A DNA stretch of 64,000 bases from Lolium rigidum. Lineage: Eukaryota > Streptophyta > Magnoliopsida > Poales > Poaceae. Shown here in pieces: positions 24,462 to 32,716 of this stretch; position 1 is the stretch's first letter, and each line of letters starts with the position of its first letter. Location: contig NC_061512.1 of NCBI RefSeq assembly GCF_022539505.1, positions 148,597,962-148,661,961 on the forward strand. The letters are read 5' to 3'. The notes under the pieces were generated by a model that worked only from the letters and a program-made list of their open reading frames with translations, was not told where the DNA came from and made no database searches. Both the position numbers and the translations under genes were made by a program.

Positions 24462-26200
24462 CACACTTGTACATATATGTTAGGGGCAGATGCAAGTTTT
24501 CCAACAATTCTGACGCTCCGGTGATCTGTATCTTGGGAAACCCTAGGGCGGGGACCCCGTAGATCTACCCCTATAGCTTTCTCCGTGCGAGAGTTTACCA
24601 ATGTAATTTTTTACTTGTTTTGGTTTATTTAGGACATATGTACATGGAAACCATAGGTTGGGCATACTTTACCATAAAATAGGCTCCATTTGAGCCGTGG
24701 CGAGAGTTTCCACATACAGATCCTGGATTTTACCAAGTGTTAGCCCATGTATGCGGAAATCATCAACAACGGGTACATCCAAGGTTAGCCAAACCTTACA
24801 TCACACTTGTACACATATGTTATGGGCATATGCAAGTTTTCCAGCGATTCCGACGATCCGATGGTCTGTATCTTGAAAAACCCTAGGGCGGGGACCCCGC
24901 AGATCTACCCCTATAGCTTTCTCCGTGTGAGGGTTTACCAATGGACTTTTTACTTGCTTTGGTTTGTTTAGGACATATGTACATGGAAACCATAGGTTGG
25001 GCATACTTTACCATAAAATAGGCTCGTTTGAGCCGTGGCGGGAGTTTCCACATACAGATCCTGCATTTCACCAAGTGCTAGCCCATGTATGCGGAAATCG
25101 TCAACGCCGGGTACATGCAAGGTTAGACAAACCTTACATCACACTTGTACACATATGTTAGGGACAAATGCAAGTTTTCAAGCGATTCCGACGCTCCGGT
25201 GATCCGTATGTTGGGAAACCCTAGGGCGGGGACCCTGCAGATCTACCCCTATAGCTTTCTCCGTGCGAGGGTTTACCAATGGATTTTTTTATTTGCTTTG
25301 CTTTGTTTAGGACATATGCACATGGAAACCATAGGTTTGGAATGAAATAGGCTCTGTTTCAGCCGTGGCGGGAGTTTCCACATACAGATCCTGCATTTCA
25401 CCAAGTGTGGGCCCATGTATGCGGAAATCGTCAACGCCGGGTACATGCAAGGTTAGACAAACCTTACATCACACTTGTACACATATGTTAGGGACAAATG
25501 CAAGTTTTCAAGCGATTCCGACGCTCCGGTGATCTGTATCTTGGGAAACCCTAGGGCGGGGACCTTGCAGATCTACCCCTATAGCTTTCTCCGTGCGAGG
25601 GTTTACCAATGGATTTTTTTATTTGCTTTGCTTTGTTTAGGACATATGCACATGGAAACCATAGGTTTGGAATGAAATAGGCCCCGGATGAGCCGTACCA
25701 GGAGTTTCCACATACAAATCCTGGATTTTACCAAGTGTGGGCCCATGTATGCGGAAATCGTCAACGCCGGGTACATGCAAGGTTAGACAAACCTTACATC
25801 ACACTTGTACACATATGTTAGGGACAAATGCAAGTTTTCAAGCGATTCCGACGCTCCGGTGATCTGTATCTTGGGAAACCCTAGACCGGGGACCTTGCAG
25901 ATCTACCCCTATAGCTTTTTTCGTGCGAGGGTTCACCAATGGATTTTTTTTAATTTCTTTGCTTTGTTTAGGACATATGCACATGGAAACCATAGGTTTG
26001 GAATGAAATAGGCCCCGGATGAGCCGTAGCAGGAGTTTCCAGCGATTCGGACGCTCCGGTGGTTTGTATCTAGGGAAACCCTAGGGGCGGGGACCCCGCA
26101 AATCTACCCCTAGGGTTAGGGTTAGGGTTAGAGTTAGGGTTAGCAATGGACTTTTTTCCTTTGTTTTAGGACATATGTACATCGATAGCAGATGTTGGGC
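24462..26200. repeat. Second satellite array, ~330-340 bp unit, about 5 copies
   Basis: TCACACTTGTACA starts units at 24461, 24801, 25139, 25469 and 25799 (spacing 340, 338, 330 and 330). Each unit has AAACCCTAGGGCGGGGACC, GATCTACCCCTATAGC and GGACATATG(T/C)ACATGGAAACC. The junction with the 667-bp array is abrupt at the shared bases GACGCGTC. The last unit is interrupted at about 26035, where GGAGTTTCCA jumps to GCGATTCGGACGCTCC, then runs as a divergent partial unit to about 26200. No coding content. Confidence 0.9.
26111..26143 (+). repeat. Short (TTAGGG)n telomere-like run
   Basis: Five TTAGGG-type units, one altered to TTAGAG, lie in the last 330-bp satellite unit. They sit where other units have TATAGCTTTCTCCGTGCGAG between ATCTACCCC and CAATGGA. 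The repeat is TTAGGG, not the usual plant TTTAGGG. Confidence 0.9.
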
Positions 26201-26236
26201 CTACTGGATCCCGTCGACCCGTCTACGAAGAGCGTC

Positions 26237-27050
26237 CAAGGTTTTAAATAGCGCGCTAATTCATTTAGCGAGGACCTTCTCTAAACGCTATGCACGTTAT
26301 AGCGCGCTATAACGCGCTATATATAAAATAGCATTTTGCAAAAAGACATGTAAATGTTAAGGATTTCGGCAACTAAAATCTTGTCCAGCAGACAAATTGC
26401 ATAATCAAATCGTTCAAAGTAGATTCCCAGGACCAAATAGGACCAAATTAAAGACAACATTTTTTAGCACATACTAACATTATGATTTAGAGCCAAGAAG
26501 GCAACAACAAAAGTGAAAGCACTCATTCAGAATCGGAAGATCTACACATCAATAGTTCAATACATCTACGCATCTACAAATCAGGATGAGGAGGAGGTTC
26601 TAGTCAGCTCTAACCTGGTGGGTGATTTTTCTAAGGTGTCTCCGACATTCGAGCCGAAGGAAGTAGCTGACAGAACTCTGTGGGAGGAAGCAACGCACGC
26701 CGACGTCACACTGGAAGAGGCAGTAGCTGCCGTCGGTTCCGTGCGGAACTGCTAAACTGGGATTTAGGCTAGGTTTTGCCGTACGTATACGAGCTTTAGG
26801 TATTTAGTTTTGTTGGGGAAATTGGACTTTTGGGTGGATGGGTTGGCATGCAGTTTTGGACCTTTGTTTTTTGCAGCTAAACGTTTTAGCGCCGCTACGT
26901 GTTATGTCTTTTAGCGCGATTTAGCACGATTTAGCGTGTTATTTCGTGTTTAGCATTGTAGCGACCATTTTCTGTCAAATATAGCGTGAAGGGTCCAAAT
27001 CCGCTATTGCGCGCTAAAACCGGCGAAATTGCGTGCTATTTAAAACCTTG
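26237..27050. mobile_element. hAT non-autonomous element nested in the CACTA
   Basis: Inverted termini CAAGGTTTTAAATAGC (26237-26252) and GCTATTTAAAACCTTG (27035-27050) are perfect over 16 bp. Both sides carry the same 8-bp sequence AGAGCGTC (26229-26236 and 27051-27058), the target duplication length of hAT transposons. The element is 814 bp. Near both ends it has repeated GCGCGCTA/TAGCGCG motifs. An internal plus-strand open frame (26513-26755, 80 codons) has no recognisable domain and is probably not a gene. Confidence 0.85.
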
Positions 27051-27058
27051 AGAGCGTC

Positions 27059-27196
27059 ACTTGTGGGATCTACATAAGCCATCTACCCTTTTTTTCTTTA
27101 AAAAAGTAACTATTTTTACATAATTCATACTAGTACATAAATAAAACAAACATAATATAAAGTTAATGACCGAGAAGAAAAAAAGAAAAAAAAAGT
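27059..27196. other. AT-rich spacer of the CACTA 5' region
   Basis: AT-rich non-coding DNA between the nested hAT element and the 5' subterminal repeats, ending in an A-rich run. Nothing else is visible. Confidence 0.6.
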
Positions 27197-27490
27197 GTAT
27201 GCCGAGGGTGGCCGTCGGCATAGGTGGGTGATGCCCTATGCCGAGGGTGGCCCTCGGCGCCTCGCTGACGCCGTGACCGGGCCGTCACGGCCGGAGCGGG
27301 ACCGGAGCACATGCTAGTGCTACGCCGACGGTCTTTAGTACGCCGAGGGTGGCCGTCGGCGTATCCCTCTCTACGCCGAGGGTATGTCTACGCCGAGGGG
27401 CTAGATGGGCCGCTGCCATGGACCGGACGTACGCCGACGGCCCCGACATTTGGCCGTCGGCGTACGCCACGGCCGTCGGCGCAGCGAGCC
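27197..27490. repeat. CACTA 5' subterminal repeat region
   Basis: Contains about ten copies, in both orientations, of TATGCCGAGGG / TACGCCGACGG / GTCGGCGTA motifs, ending at the right terminal inverted repeat. These correspond to the motifs at the 3' end (1737-2372) and to the internal block at 7597-7745. Confidence 0.75.
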
Positions 27491-27530
27491 ATTCCTGTAG
27501 TGTTTAGATGCTTTTGGTTGATTTTTTTTT

Positions 27531-27807
27531 AAAATATAGCAAATAAATTTAAAAAAGAGTGTTTTGTACTGTACAATGAACACAAGCAAGTGTTCTAACT
27601 GCACACAAGAAATCTTCGAGAAAAGACATACATAGTGGTCTGTGCAGAAAAGACAAAATATGGTGACATCTAGTTTGTTGCTTACATCACTCCTATTTGT
27701 CATGTTTGCACATACCACTGCATATGTTGTTTCTCGGAGATTTTTGGTGTGCAGTTTGAACACTTGTTCATTTTACAGATTTTTTTTAAATTTATTTGCT
27801 GTTTTAT
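27531..27807. mobile_element. Fold-back (long inverted repeat) MITE-like element
   Basis: The left arm beginning GCAAATAAATTTAAAAAA (27539) and the right arm ending TTTAAATTTATTTGCTGTTTTA (27785-27806) are imperfect inverted repeats that pair over most of their length. The arms share AAGTGTTCTAACTGCACAC and its inverse GTGTGCAGTTTGAACACTT. A transcript would fold into a hairpin of about 130 bp. It lies 28 bp outside the CACTA right terminus. No clear target duplication or family-specific terminus was identified. Confidence 0.7.
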
Positions 27808-28299
27808 TCAAACAAATTATTTAATCAGAAGCACCTACATCTGGGTTTAAGTCGTTACAACCCAACACAACTCGCTTGCTCACTTTATGTTTCTCTCTTC
27901 ATTTCTACCACTTCGGTCACCCACTCGTGCTCCGCGTGGACACGATCTCACATGAAGGCCGGCGTCTCTTTGGGCTTATCTGGCGTGACGGCATACCAGG
28001 TCATCCTTGAAAACATCCAGGGCTGCGCCGCGGCCGATGATTTGCTGCTCCCGGATGTCGACGGCACCGCTCATGGCCGAGGAAGTGGCTGTAGTAAAGG
28101 GGGGAGGCGGGCATCGACGGCGCCGTGAGCTAGCACTTGAGGAAATTAAGAAAAACCCACGCATATCGGCTACTTCTGGGAAATAAACTGCTTCGTTGGT
28201 AGCTCCCTCTCAGGCATAATAAGTTTTGTCAAATATATGGAAAATCAGAACTTGACAGTACTATTTCTAAGTCTAACTGAGTTATAATAGCACTTGAGA
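27808..28299. other. Intergenic, no supported gene
   Basis: About 490 bp with one GC-rich patch (27950-28130) that has short open frames in both directions but no recognised domain or complete gene. It could be a fragment of a host gene. Confidence 0.5.
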
Positions 28300-28660
28300 A
28301 TTTTTTTTTTTGAGAAAAGATCGCTGCGATATATTAATTCACCGAAACATCGGAATCCAACACACTTACAATAACAGCTGGTGGAACACCAAGCCAAGAC
28401 CTAGACAGTTTATTATCGCAGCCCTCCTTCGCTAACACATGAGCAACTTCATTTGCCCTTCGGCGCACCGCCTTCACCGTGATCTCATCGAAACCAACCA
28501 TGAGCTCTTTCACCTCCTCCACCAGAGGACCATGGAGTGATCTGTCCTTGTCCCTCAGCCGCACTTGAGGAAATTTTATGAAGCCATTCTTCAGTATATC
28601 ACAGGGCAGGAGTATATTTTGTACCACATGCACCAAACAAATCTTGGAGATGACCACCAA
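28300..28660 (-). pseudogene. RNase H-like (RVT_3) domain C-terminal fragment with poly(A) tail
   Basis: On the minus strand, residues encoded from about 28540 to 28340 contain 'VKAVRRRANEVAHVLAKEG' and 'SWLGVPPAVIVSVLDSD', the C-terminal signature of plant RNase H-like domains from LINE ORF2 or derived genes. The reading frame ends at 28334. Beyond it the minus strand runs GAATTAATATATCGCAGCGA and then a poly(A), seen as a T-run at about 28301-28311 on the plus strand. The catalytic N-terminal half is absent, so this is a 5'-truncated retrocopy. Confidence 0.7.
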
Positions 28661-30584
28661 TGAAACAGAACGAACTTTCTCGTCAACGCCATTCGGATCA
28701 AAACCTACAGCTCCTCAGCCTGGTAGATTCACATCTCCAGCCTAGGCTGCGACATTATGTCCACCTCGACTGGGCGTCAACCTAAGCTCCTCGAAGATGG
28801 GAAGTGTGCAGCAGGACCTAATTCCTTCAAATTGTTCAAACCAAGTATTCAGTTTCCCACAACTGAACATCATATATCAGGATCTGATAAAAAAAAGCAT
28901 GTACAATAGTAATCTAAGCACTAGGGGTAATGACTCTTCGTTTGGTGCACAAATCAGATTCAACTAAAATTCCTCAACAGTGCTAGAGAAACATGCAAAT
29001 CAACAAAGGCAATAGCTACGCACGAGATTGTTCCTTAAAATTTGGGATATGCTCATCATGGATATGCTCAAAAATACTACATTGTTGAGCAAATGCATTT
29101 CCAATCTGTAAGAAACCCAATCATGTTGTTATAGATACATCAGAATCTAGTTGACCAAGAATACATTATTGAGAAAATGCATTTTCCAATCTGTAAGAAA
29201 CCCAATCATGTTCAACCATACTCATTTATTTGTAGATTAATAAATAGCTGCGATATGGAGAAAAACACTATCACATGTGGATTAAATAGAACTCCAGCTT
29301 GCATAGCTGTTCTGCATACGGAATAATGCTGATTAGTATCTTTTAAGGTGAAAGGATATTGTGTGCCTACCTGACTTTATCTAGCAGCATAAAGAAAATA
29401 GATAGAATTCAAAAGCTACAGCAATTCAGGAAGGTTCATAACAGAATGTGTTGCAGGGAAGTAAACTGTAGCAACAAAGGAATATACAGTGATTGCCTGA
29501 GGTCCGCAGTTTCAAAGAAGCAAAATCATTGGCAGACAACAATCAGGAACCCAACAGCACAATGATCTACGTAATGCATTTATGATGGCTGTCATTTCAC
29601 AATTTATCAGCGCAACTTATCAACATATAACACAATAGCCATGAAACTGGATACTGATAATGGTTCTTCAACTCGTGATTTTTTCAGTTTCTCCAATCAC
29701 CATACAAATCATTTCCATTTTATTCTAGCAGACTCGATCAAAGCCTAAACCTATCCAACATTATTTGGAACTAAATGTTATCATGAAAGCTAGCTATAAC
29801 CTCTTTCTGCAAAGGAAAGTTACTACAAAACAACATTCATATAGAAAACAACTCACATAAGGAACAAGTATGGACTTTAGAGTAAGTTGAAGCCTGTATG
29901 ATGGAACTTTTTTCATATAAATTATCACAGAATACAATAACCCATTTGGTCCCTCCTATCTTCACTCTCGATAATATTTCAGAATGACACAGATATAGAA
30001 ATTTTCGAACAATCAGAGACATGATGTTACAGCCTGCTTCCTTAACTGATTGGATGACTATAAGTTGCAAATATTACACTTCAAGAGGAGTGAAAACACC
30101 AAGAAACTTCTCGTGTTTCAGTCCAGTGCAAAACTGAAATTCGGGTTCATATTAGATAAAAACAGACTAAACGCAAGAGTGCTACCGTTATCATCACAGT
30201 ACCATTCCAAAAACAGCAATCTAGAGCAACAAACATAATATAATCTACAGTAACAAACACAAGGCATGAACTGTTTTGGGACCCTGTAGTTTTCTCAGGA
30301 GACGCCCACAACAACAAACAATAGTACAACAGTGCTGAAGCAAACATAAGATAAGAGGAGTACCCTTATAATTATAATAAAACACAGATAGATAGATGAT
30401 ATAGGTAGATCGATTAACATGAGTGCCAAATACATATGGGGAGACGAAGATCAACAGAGTGCCAATATAACACACGTACAGGTAGACTACATAGCATGGA
30501 CCAACATGTATGGATGGATCCACAGAAACACAGTTATCTTCTAGATAATATAGAATTAGATAGAGAAGGACCAGATTCCTCAGT
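28661..30584. other. Intergenic, no supported gene
   Basis: About 1.9 kb of AT-rich sequence without a credible coding region. A ~50-bp direct repeat around GCATTTCCAATCTGTAAGAA occurs at about 29092 and 29177, followed in both cases by ACCCAATCATGTT. The stretch nearest 30584 probably includes the 3' untranslated region of the adjacent minus-strand gene. Confidence 0.6.
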
Positions 30585-31238
30585 TCAGTTGTCCCCAATA
30601 GCAGGAGCAGCCTTGTGGGCATGTGCCTCGTCCACTCTTTCAGCTTTGTTTTCATCATCAATCACATCATCATCTTCATCGTCAATCAGAGGATCCAGAA
30701 GAGCAGCATCTTCTTTGCTAGGAGAGTAAGGGACCATCTCCGCGTCTTGCTCGGCAAAACAGAGTCCGCCAAAATCGTTCGTCCTAAACTCTTCGAGCGC
30801 CCATTTATGGGCCTTGAACTGGTTGAGATAGTAGTCGTCATCGACCTCGAAGTAGCCATTGACACGCACGCTATCGATGACCTGCTGCTGGAACACTTCA
30901 AACTCCTCGTCTATCTTCTTGGTGAGCTCTGCCTCGGCTTCAAGTTGCTGCTTCCTTTCATTGATATACTCAGGCGGGAAGATTCCTGCCATGTCGTCCA
31001 GGTAATCGGTGGTGGGAAGGGGTACCGGCTTCAGGGCGAGTATGGTCGTGATCTCAGCTTCCGACAGCCTATGCTTTCTACCTGGTCTTGCGGCTGGCAG
31101 CTTCACCTGACGCAGCAACTCGTCAATCACTACCGGATCAAACGACGCGGTATCAGATCCCAAAAATTCACCGCCCCATCCATTAGGCATCAGCGGACCA
31201 TCGTCACCGGCCACCGCCTCCATTGAAACCTCCTCCAT
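30585..31238 (-). CDS. Uncharacterised 217-residue acidic protein
   Basis: A single intact open frame of 217 codons. The ATG at 31238 sits in an acceptable context (G at +4). I do not recognise the family. Visible features: an N-terminal segment rich in Gly, Asp and Met (1-30); a predicted-helical region with 'VIDELLRQVKLP' (about 37-48); a basic patch 'RPGRKHRLSE' (about 51-60); a charged helical segment rich in Glu/Gln/Lys around 93-118, possibly a short coiled coil; a 'YFEVDDDYYLNQFKAHKWALEEF' region (about 129-151); and a strongly acidic tail 'DDEDDDVIDDE' (about 186-196). No signal peptide or membrane segment is apparent, so a soluble, possibly nuclear or cytosolic protein is likely (inference). 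The long frame, balanced composition and upstream TATA-like box argue for a real gene, not a transposon shadow. The opposite-strand open frame here is a shadow. Confidence 0.65.
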   Translation of the reverse strand: MEEVSMEAVAGDDGPLMPNGWGGEFLGSDTASFDPVVIDELLRQVKLPAARPGRKHRLSEAEITTILALKPVPLPTTDYLDDMAGIFPPEYINERKQQLEAEAELTKKIDEEFEVFQQQVIDSVRVNGYFEVDDDYYLNQFKAHKWALEEFRTNDFGGLCFAEQDAEMVPYSPSKEDAALLDPLIDDEDDDVIDDENKAERVDEAHAHKAAPAIGDN

Positions 31239-31370
31239 ACACGCGATCGCCTGGATCAGAAGAGAAATCGACGAGCAATCCCTTCCCCTTCCCTTCCGAT
31301 GCCGGATTTCGATGTTGGTTCGTTGCTGGTTTGGGGACAGGAGGAAAGACGCGGCAGCGGCGTCTCGATC

Positions 31371-31380
31371 TCTATATAAA
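31371..31380 (-). promoter_or_regulatory. TATA-like box upstream of the 217-aa gene
   Basis: The minus strand reads TTTATATAGA about 135 bp upstream of the ATG at 31238, a plausible plant TATA spacing with a leader of about 100 nt. On the plus strand the same bases read TCTATATAAA, so the box could work in either direction. The PIF/Harbinger element starts only 38 bp further upstream. Confidence 0.4.
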
Positions 31381-31417
31381 AGAAGAGAACCCTAGCCGAG
31401 GCCCCTTCCCCTCCTAA

Positions 31418-32713
31418 GAGCATCTCCAACAGAGGCTGTAAAAGGCGCGCGCGGCAAAATACCTGCCAGTTTGGCGCGCGCGAGAGCTCGCGCGAAGCTC
31501 CAGCAGACGCGGGAAAAGAGCGCGCGCGGTAAAATTTTTGCCGCGCCCGCGCTTTGCGCCATCCCACGCGGGAAATTTGCCGCGTGCGCTGCCGCGCGCG
31601 CTATATGGACGACACGCGCGAACGCGCCAACTACCTCTCCCACCTCTCGAAACTTCCGCGTGTCCCTCCGCCTCTCCCCCACCGCTCGCCTCCGCGCCAC
31701 GCGCCACCGCTCTACCTCCGCCGCCTGTCCGCCTCCGCCTCCGGCGACATGCCTCCGCGCCGTCGCTCCGCCTCGAGGCTACCGCGGCGTCCGCGCGCGG
31801 CCGAGCGGCCGCTTCGACGCCGAGATTCGCTCCGGCGAGGAGCGGATCCGGCTCGGCACCTTCGACACCGCGCACGAGGCGGCGCGAGCCTACGACGCCG
31901 TCGCGTGGCGCCTCGGCCGCCCCCGCCGGCGGATGAACTTCGACGACGTTTGGACGCGCGAGCGGCGGAGATGCTCGCGCCGCCATCGCCGCTCATCACG
32001 ACCGAGCAGCGGCGCCGCGCCCGCGACCTCGAGCAGCGCGCTGCGCGTGGCGGAGCAGGACGAGCGCCTGCGCCTCGAGTGGGCGCGCGCGTTCCCGGAG
32101 GACGTCGCCGCCACGGAGGCGTTTACGCGCGGAAGAAGGATGCCAAGGCGAAGGCTGCGGCGAAGAAGAAGGCCGACCGCGACCGGCGCCGCGCCGAGTC
32201 GGCGGCGAGGAAGGCGGAGCGGGCGGCGAAGGCGGCGCGCAGGGCGAAGAGGGCGGAGGAGAAGAAGAGAGGCGCCGGACCGTCGAGGAACCTCGCCGAG
32301 CTCCTCCTCCTCCCGGGAGTGGACGAGCACTCCCGTCTCCGACACGACTCCGACTAGCGGATCGTCGGACTTCGACCGGGAGGATTCAGAGTAGTCTAGT
32401 TTAGTTTAGTTTAAATAAAATGTCGGTATTTGTCGAACTTTTAATATATTTCGTAATTTCGGTTAAATTTCCGTAATTTTGTTTGAATTGTTTGATCCGT
32501 TTCGAATGATATACAAAAAAACTAGCCGTTCGCGTGACGGCGCGCGCTGTATTTTAGCGCGTCCGCAGGAGGCCCAATTTCACCGCCCGCGCAGGCGCTG
32601 TATTTTGGCGCGTCCGGCGGGGGAAAGTTCGTCAAAACACGCGGCAAACGTTTACAGCGCGTCGGAAGGGACGTATAGCGCGCCGATATTTACAACTTCT
32701 GTTGGAGATGCTC
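31418..32713. mobile_element. PIF/Harbinger-like element carrying an AP2 gene remnant
   Basis: Inverted termini GAGCATCTCCAACAG (31418-31432) and CTGTTGGAGATGCTC (32699-32713) are perfect over 15 bp, with similarity continuing inward (TGTAAA on both). TAA lies on each side (31415-31417 and 32714-32716), matching the 3-bp TWA-type target duplication of PIF/Harbinger transposons. The 1,296-bp element has no transposase and encloses an AP2/ERF-like coding remnant. Its flanks are rich in GCGCGCG, unlike the surrounding sequence. Confidence 0.8.
31749..32357 (+). pseudogene. AP2/ERF-domain gene remnant inside the PIF/Harbinger element
   Basis: From the ATG at 31749 the plus strand encodes 'MPPRRRSAS', then after a frame change near 31775 a clear AP2/ERF domain: [10 protein letters not shown] (about 31779-31808), [26 protein letters not shown] and [13 protein letters not shown] (ending near 31940). 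The order YRGVR ... AEIR ... LGTF-T-EAA-AYD matches the three strands and helix that bind DNA in ERF-type proteins. Downstream, a Lys/Arg/Ala-rich tail can be followed only by switching frame near 31960, 32035 and 32125, ending in 'HDSD' and a stop at 32355. At least four frame changes relative to a continuous reading make this a pseudogene. AP2-bearing elements of this kind seem common in Triticeae genomes (from memory, unverified). Confidence 0.7.
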
Positions 32714-32716
32714 TAA

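Larger units (their letters stand above)
1724..27502 (-). mobile_element. Giant non-autonomous CACTA (En/Spm) transposon, about 25.8 kb
   Basis: The left terminus CACTACAGGAAT (1724-1735) and right terminus ATTCCTGTAGTG (27491-27502) are perfect 12-bp inverted repeats, flanked on both sides by TTT (1721-1723 and 27503-27505), the 3-bp target duplication typical of CACTA elements. Both ends are followed by subterminal arrays of TACGCCGAGGG / GTCGGCGTA motifs. Coding remnants lie on the minus strand, so 27502 is the 5' end. Order from 5': subterminal repeats, nested hAT element, ~330-bp satellite, ~667-bp satellite array, GC-rich leader, TNP2-like pseudogene, TNPA-like pseudogene, 3' subterminal repeats. 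It lacks the catalytic transposase core and cannot mobilise itself. The extreme length comes from about 18 kb of tandem satellite inside it. Confidence 0.85.

Noticed and set aside
7981..24524. Dozens of open frames of 60-125 codons on both strands, recurring every ~667 bp
   Set aside because: They repeat with the satellite unit and change frame between copies through 1-2 bp indels. Several overlapping frames are open at once, and none has a recognisable domain. They reflect unit composition, not genes.
26111..26143. True telomere or interstitial telomeric array
   Set aside because: Only about five units, of TTAGGG not TTTAGGG type, embedded in a 330-bp satellite unit.
7986..26200. CRISPR array
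   Set aside because: The repeats are long adjoining satellite units without short unique spacers, and the DNA is a plant genome.
30615..31226. A 203-codon plus-strand frame opposite the 217-aa gene
   Set aside because: Antisense shadow: its hydrophobic and charged runs mirror the acidic and helical parts of the minus-strand protein.
31471..32394. A continuous 307-codon AP2 protein gene
   Set aside because: The frame is long only because of high GC. The AP2 domain is preceded and followed by out-of-frame parts of the family protein, so the true gene is broken.
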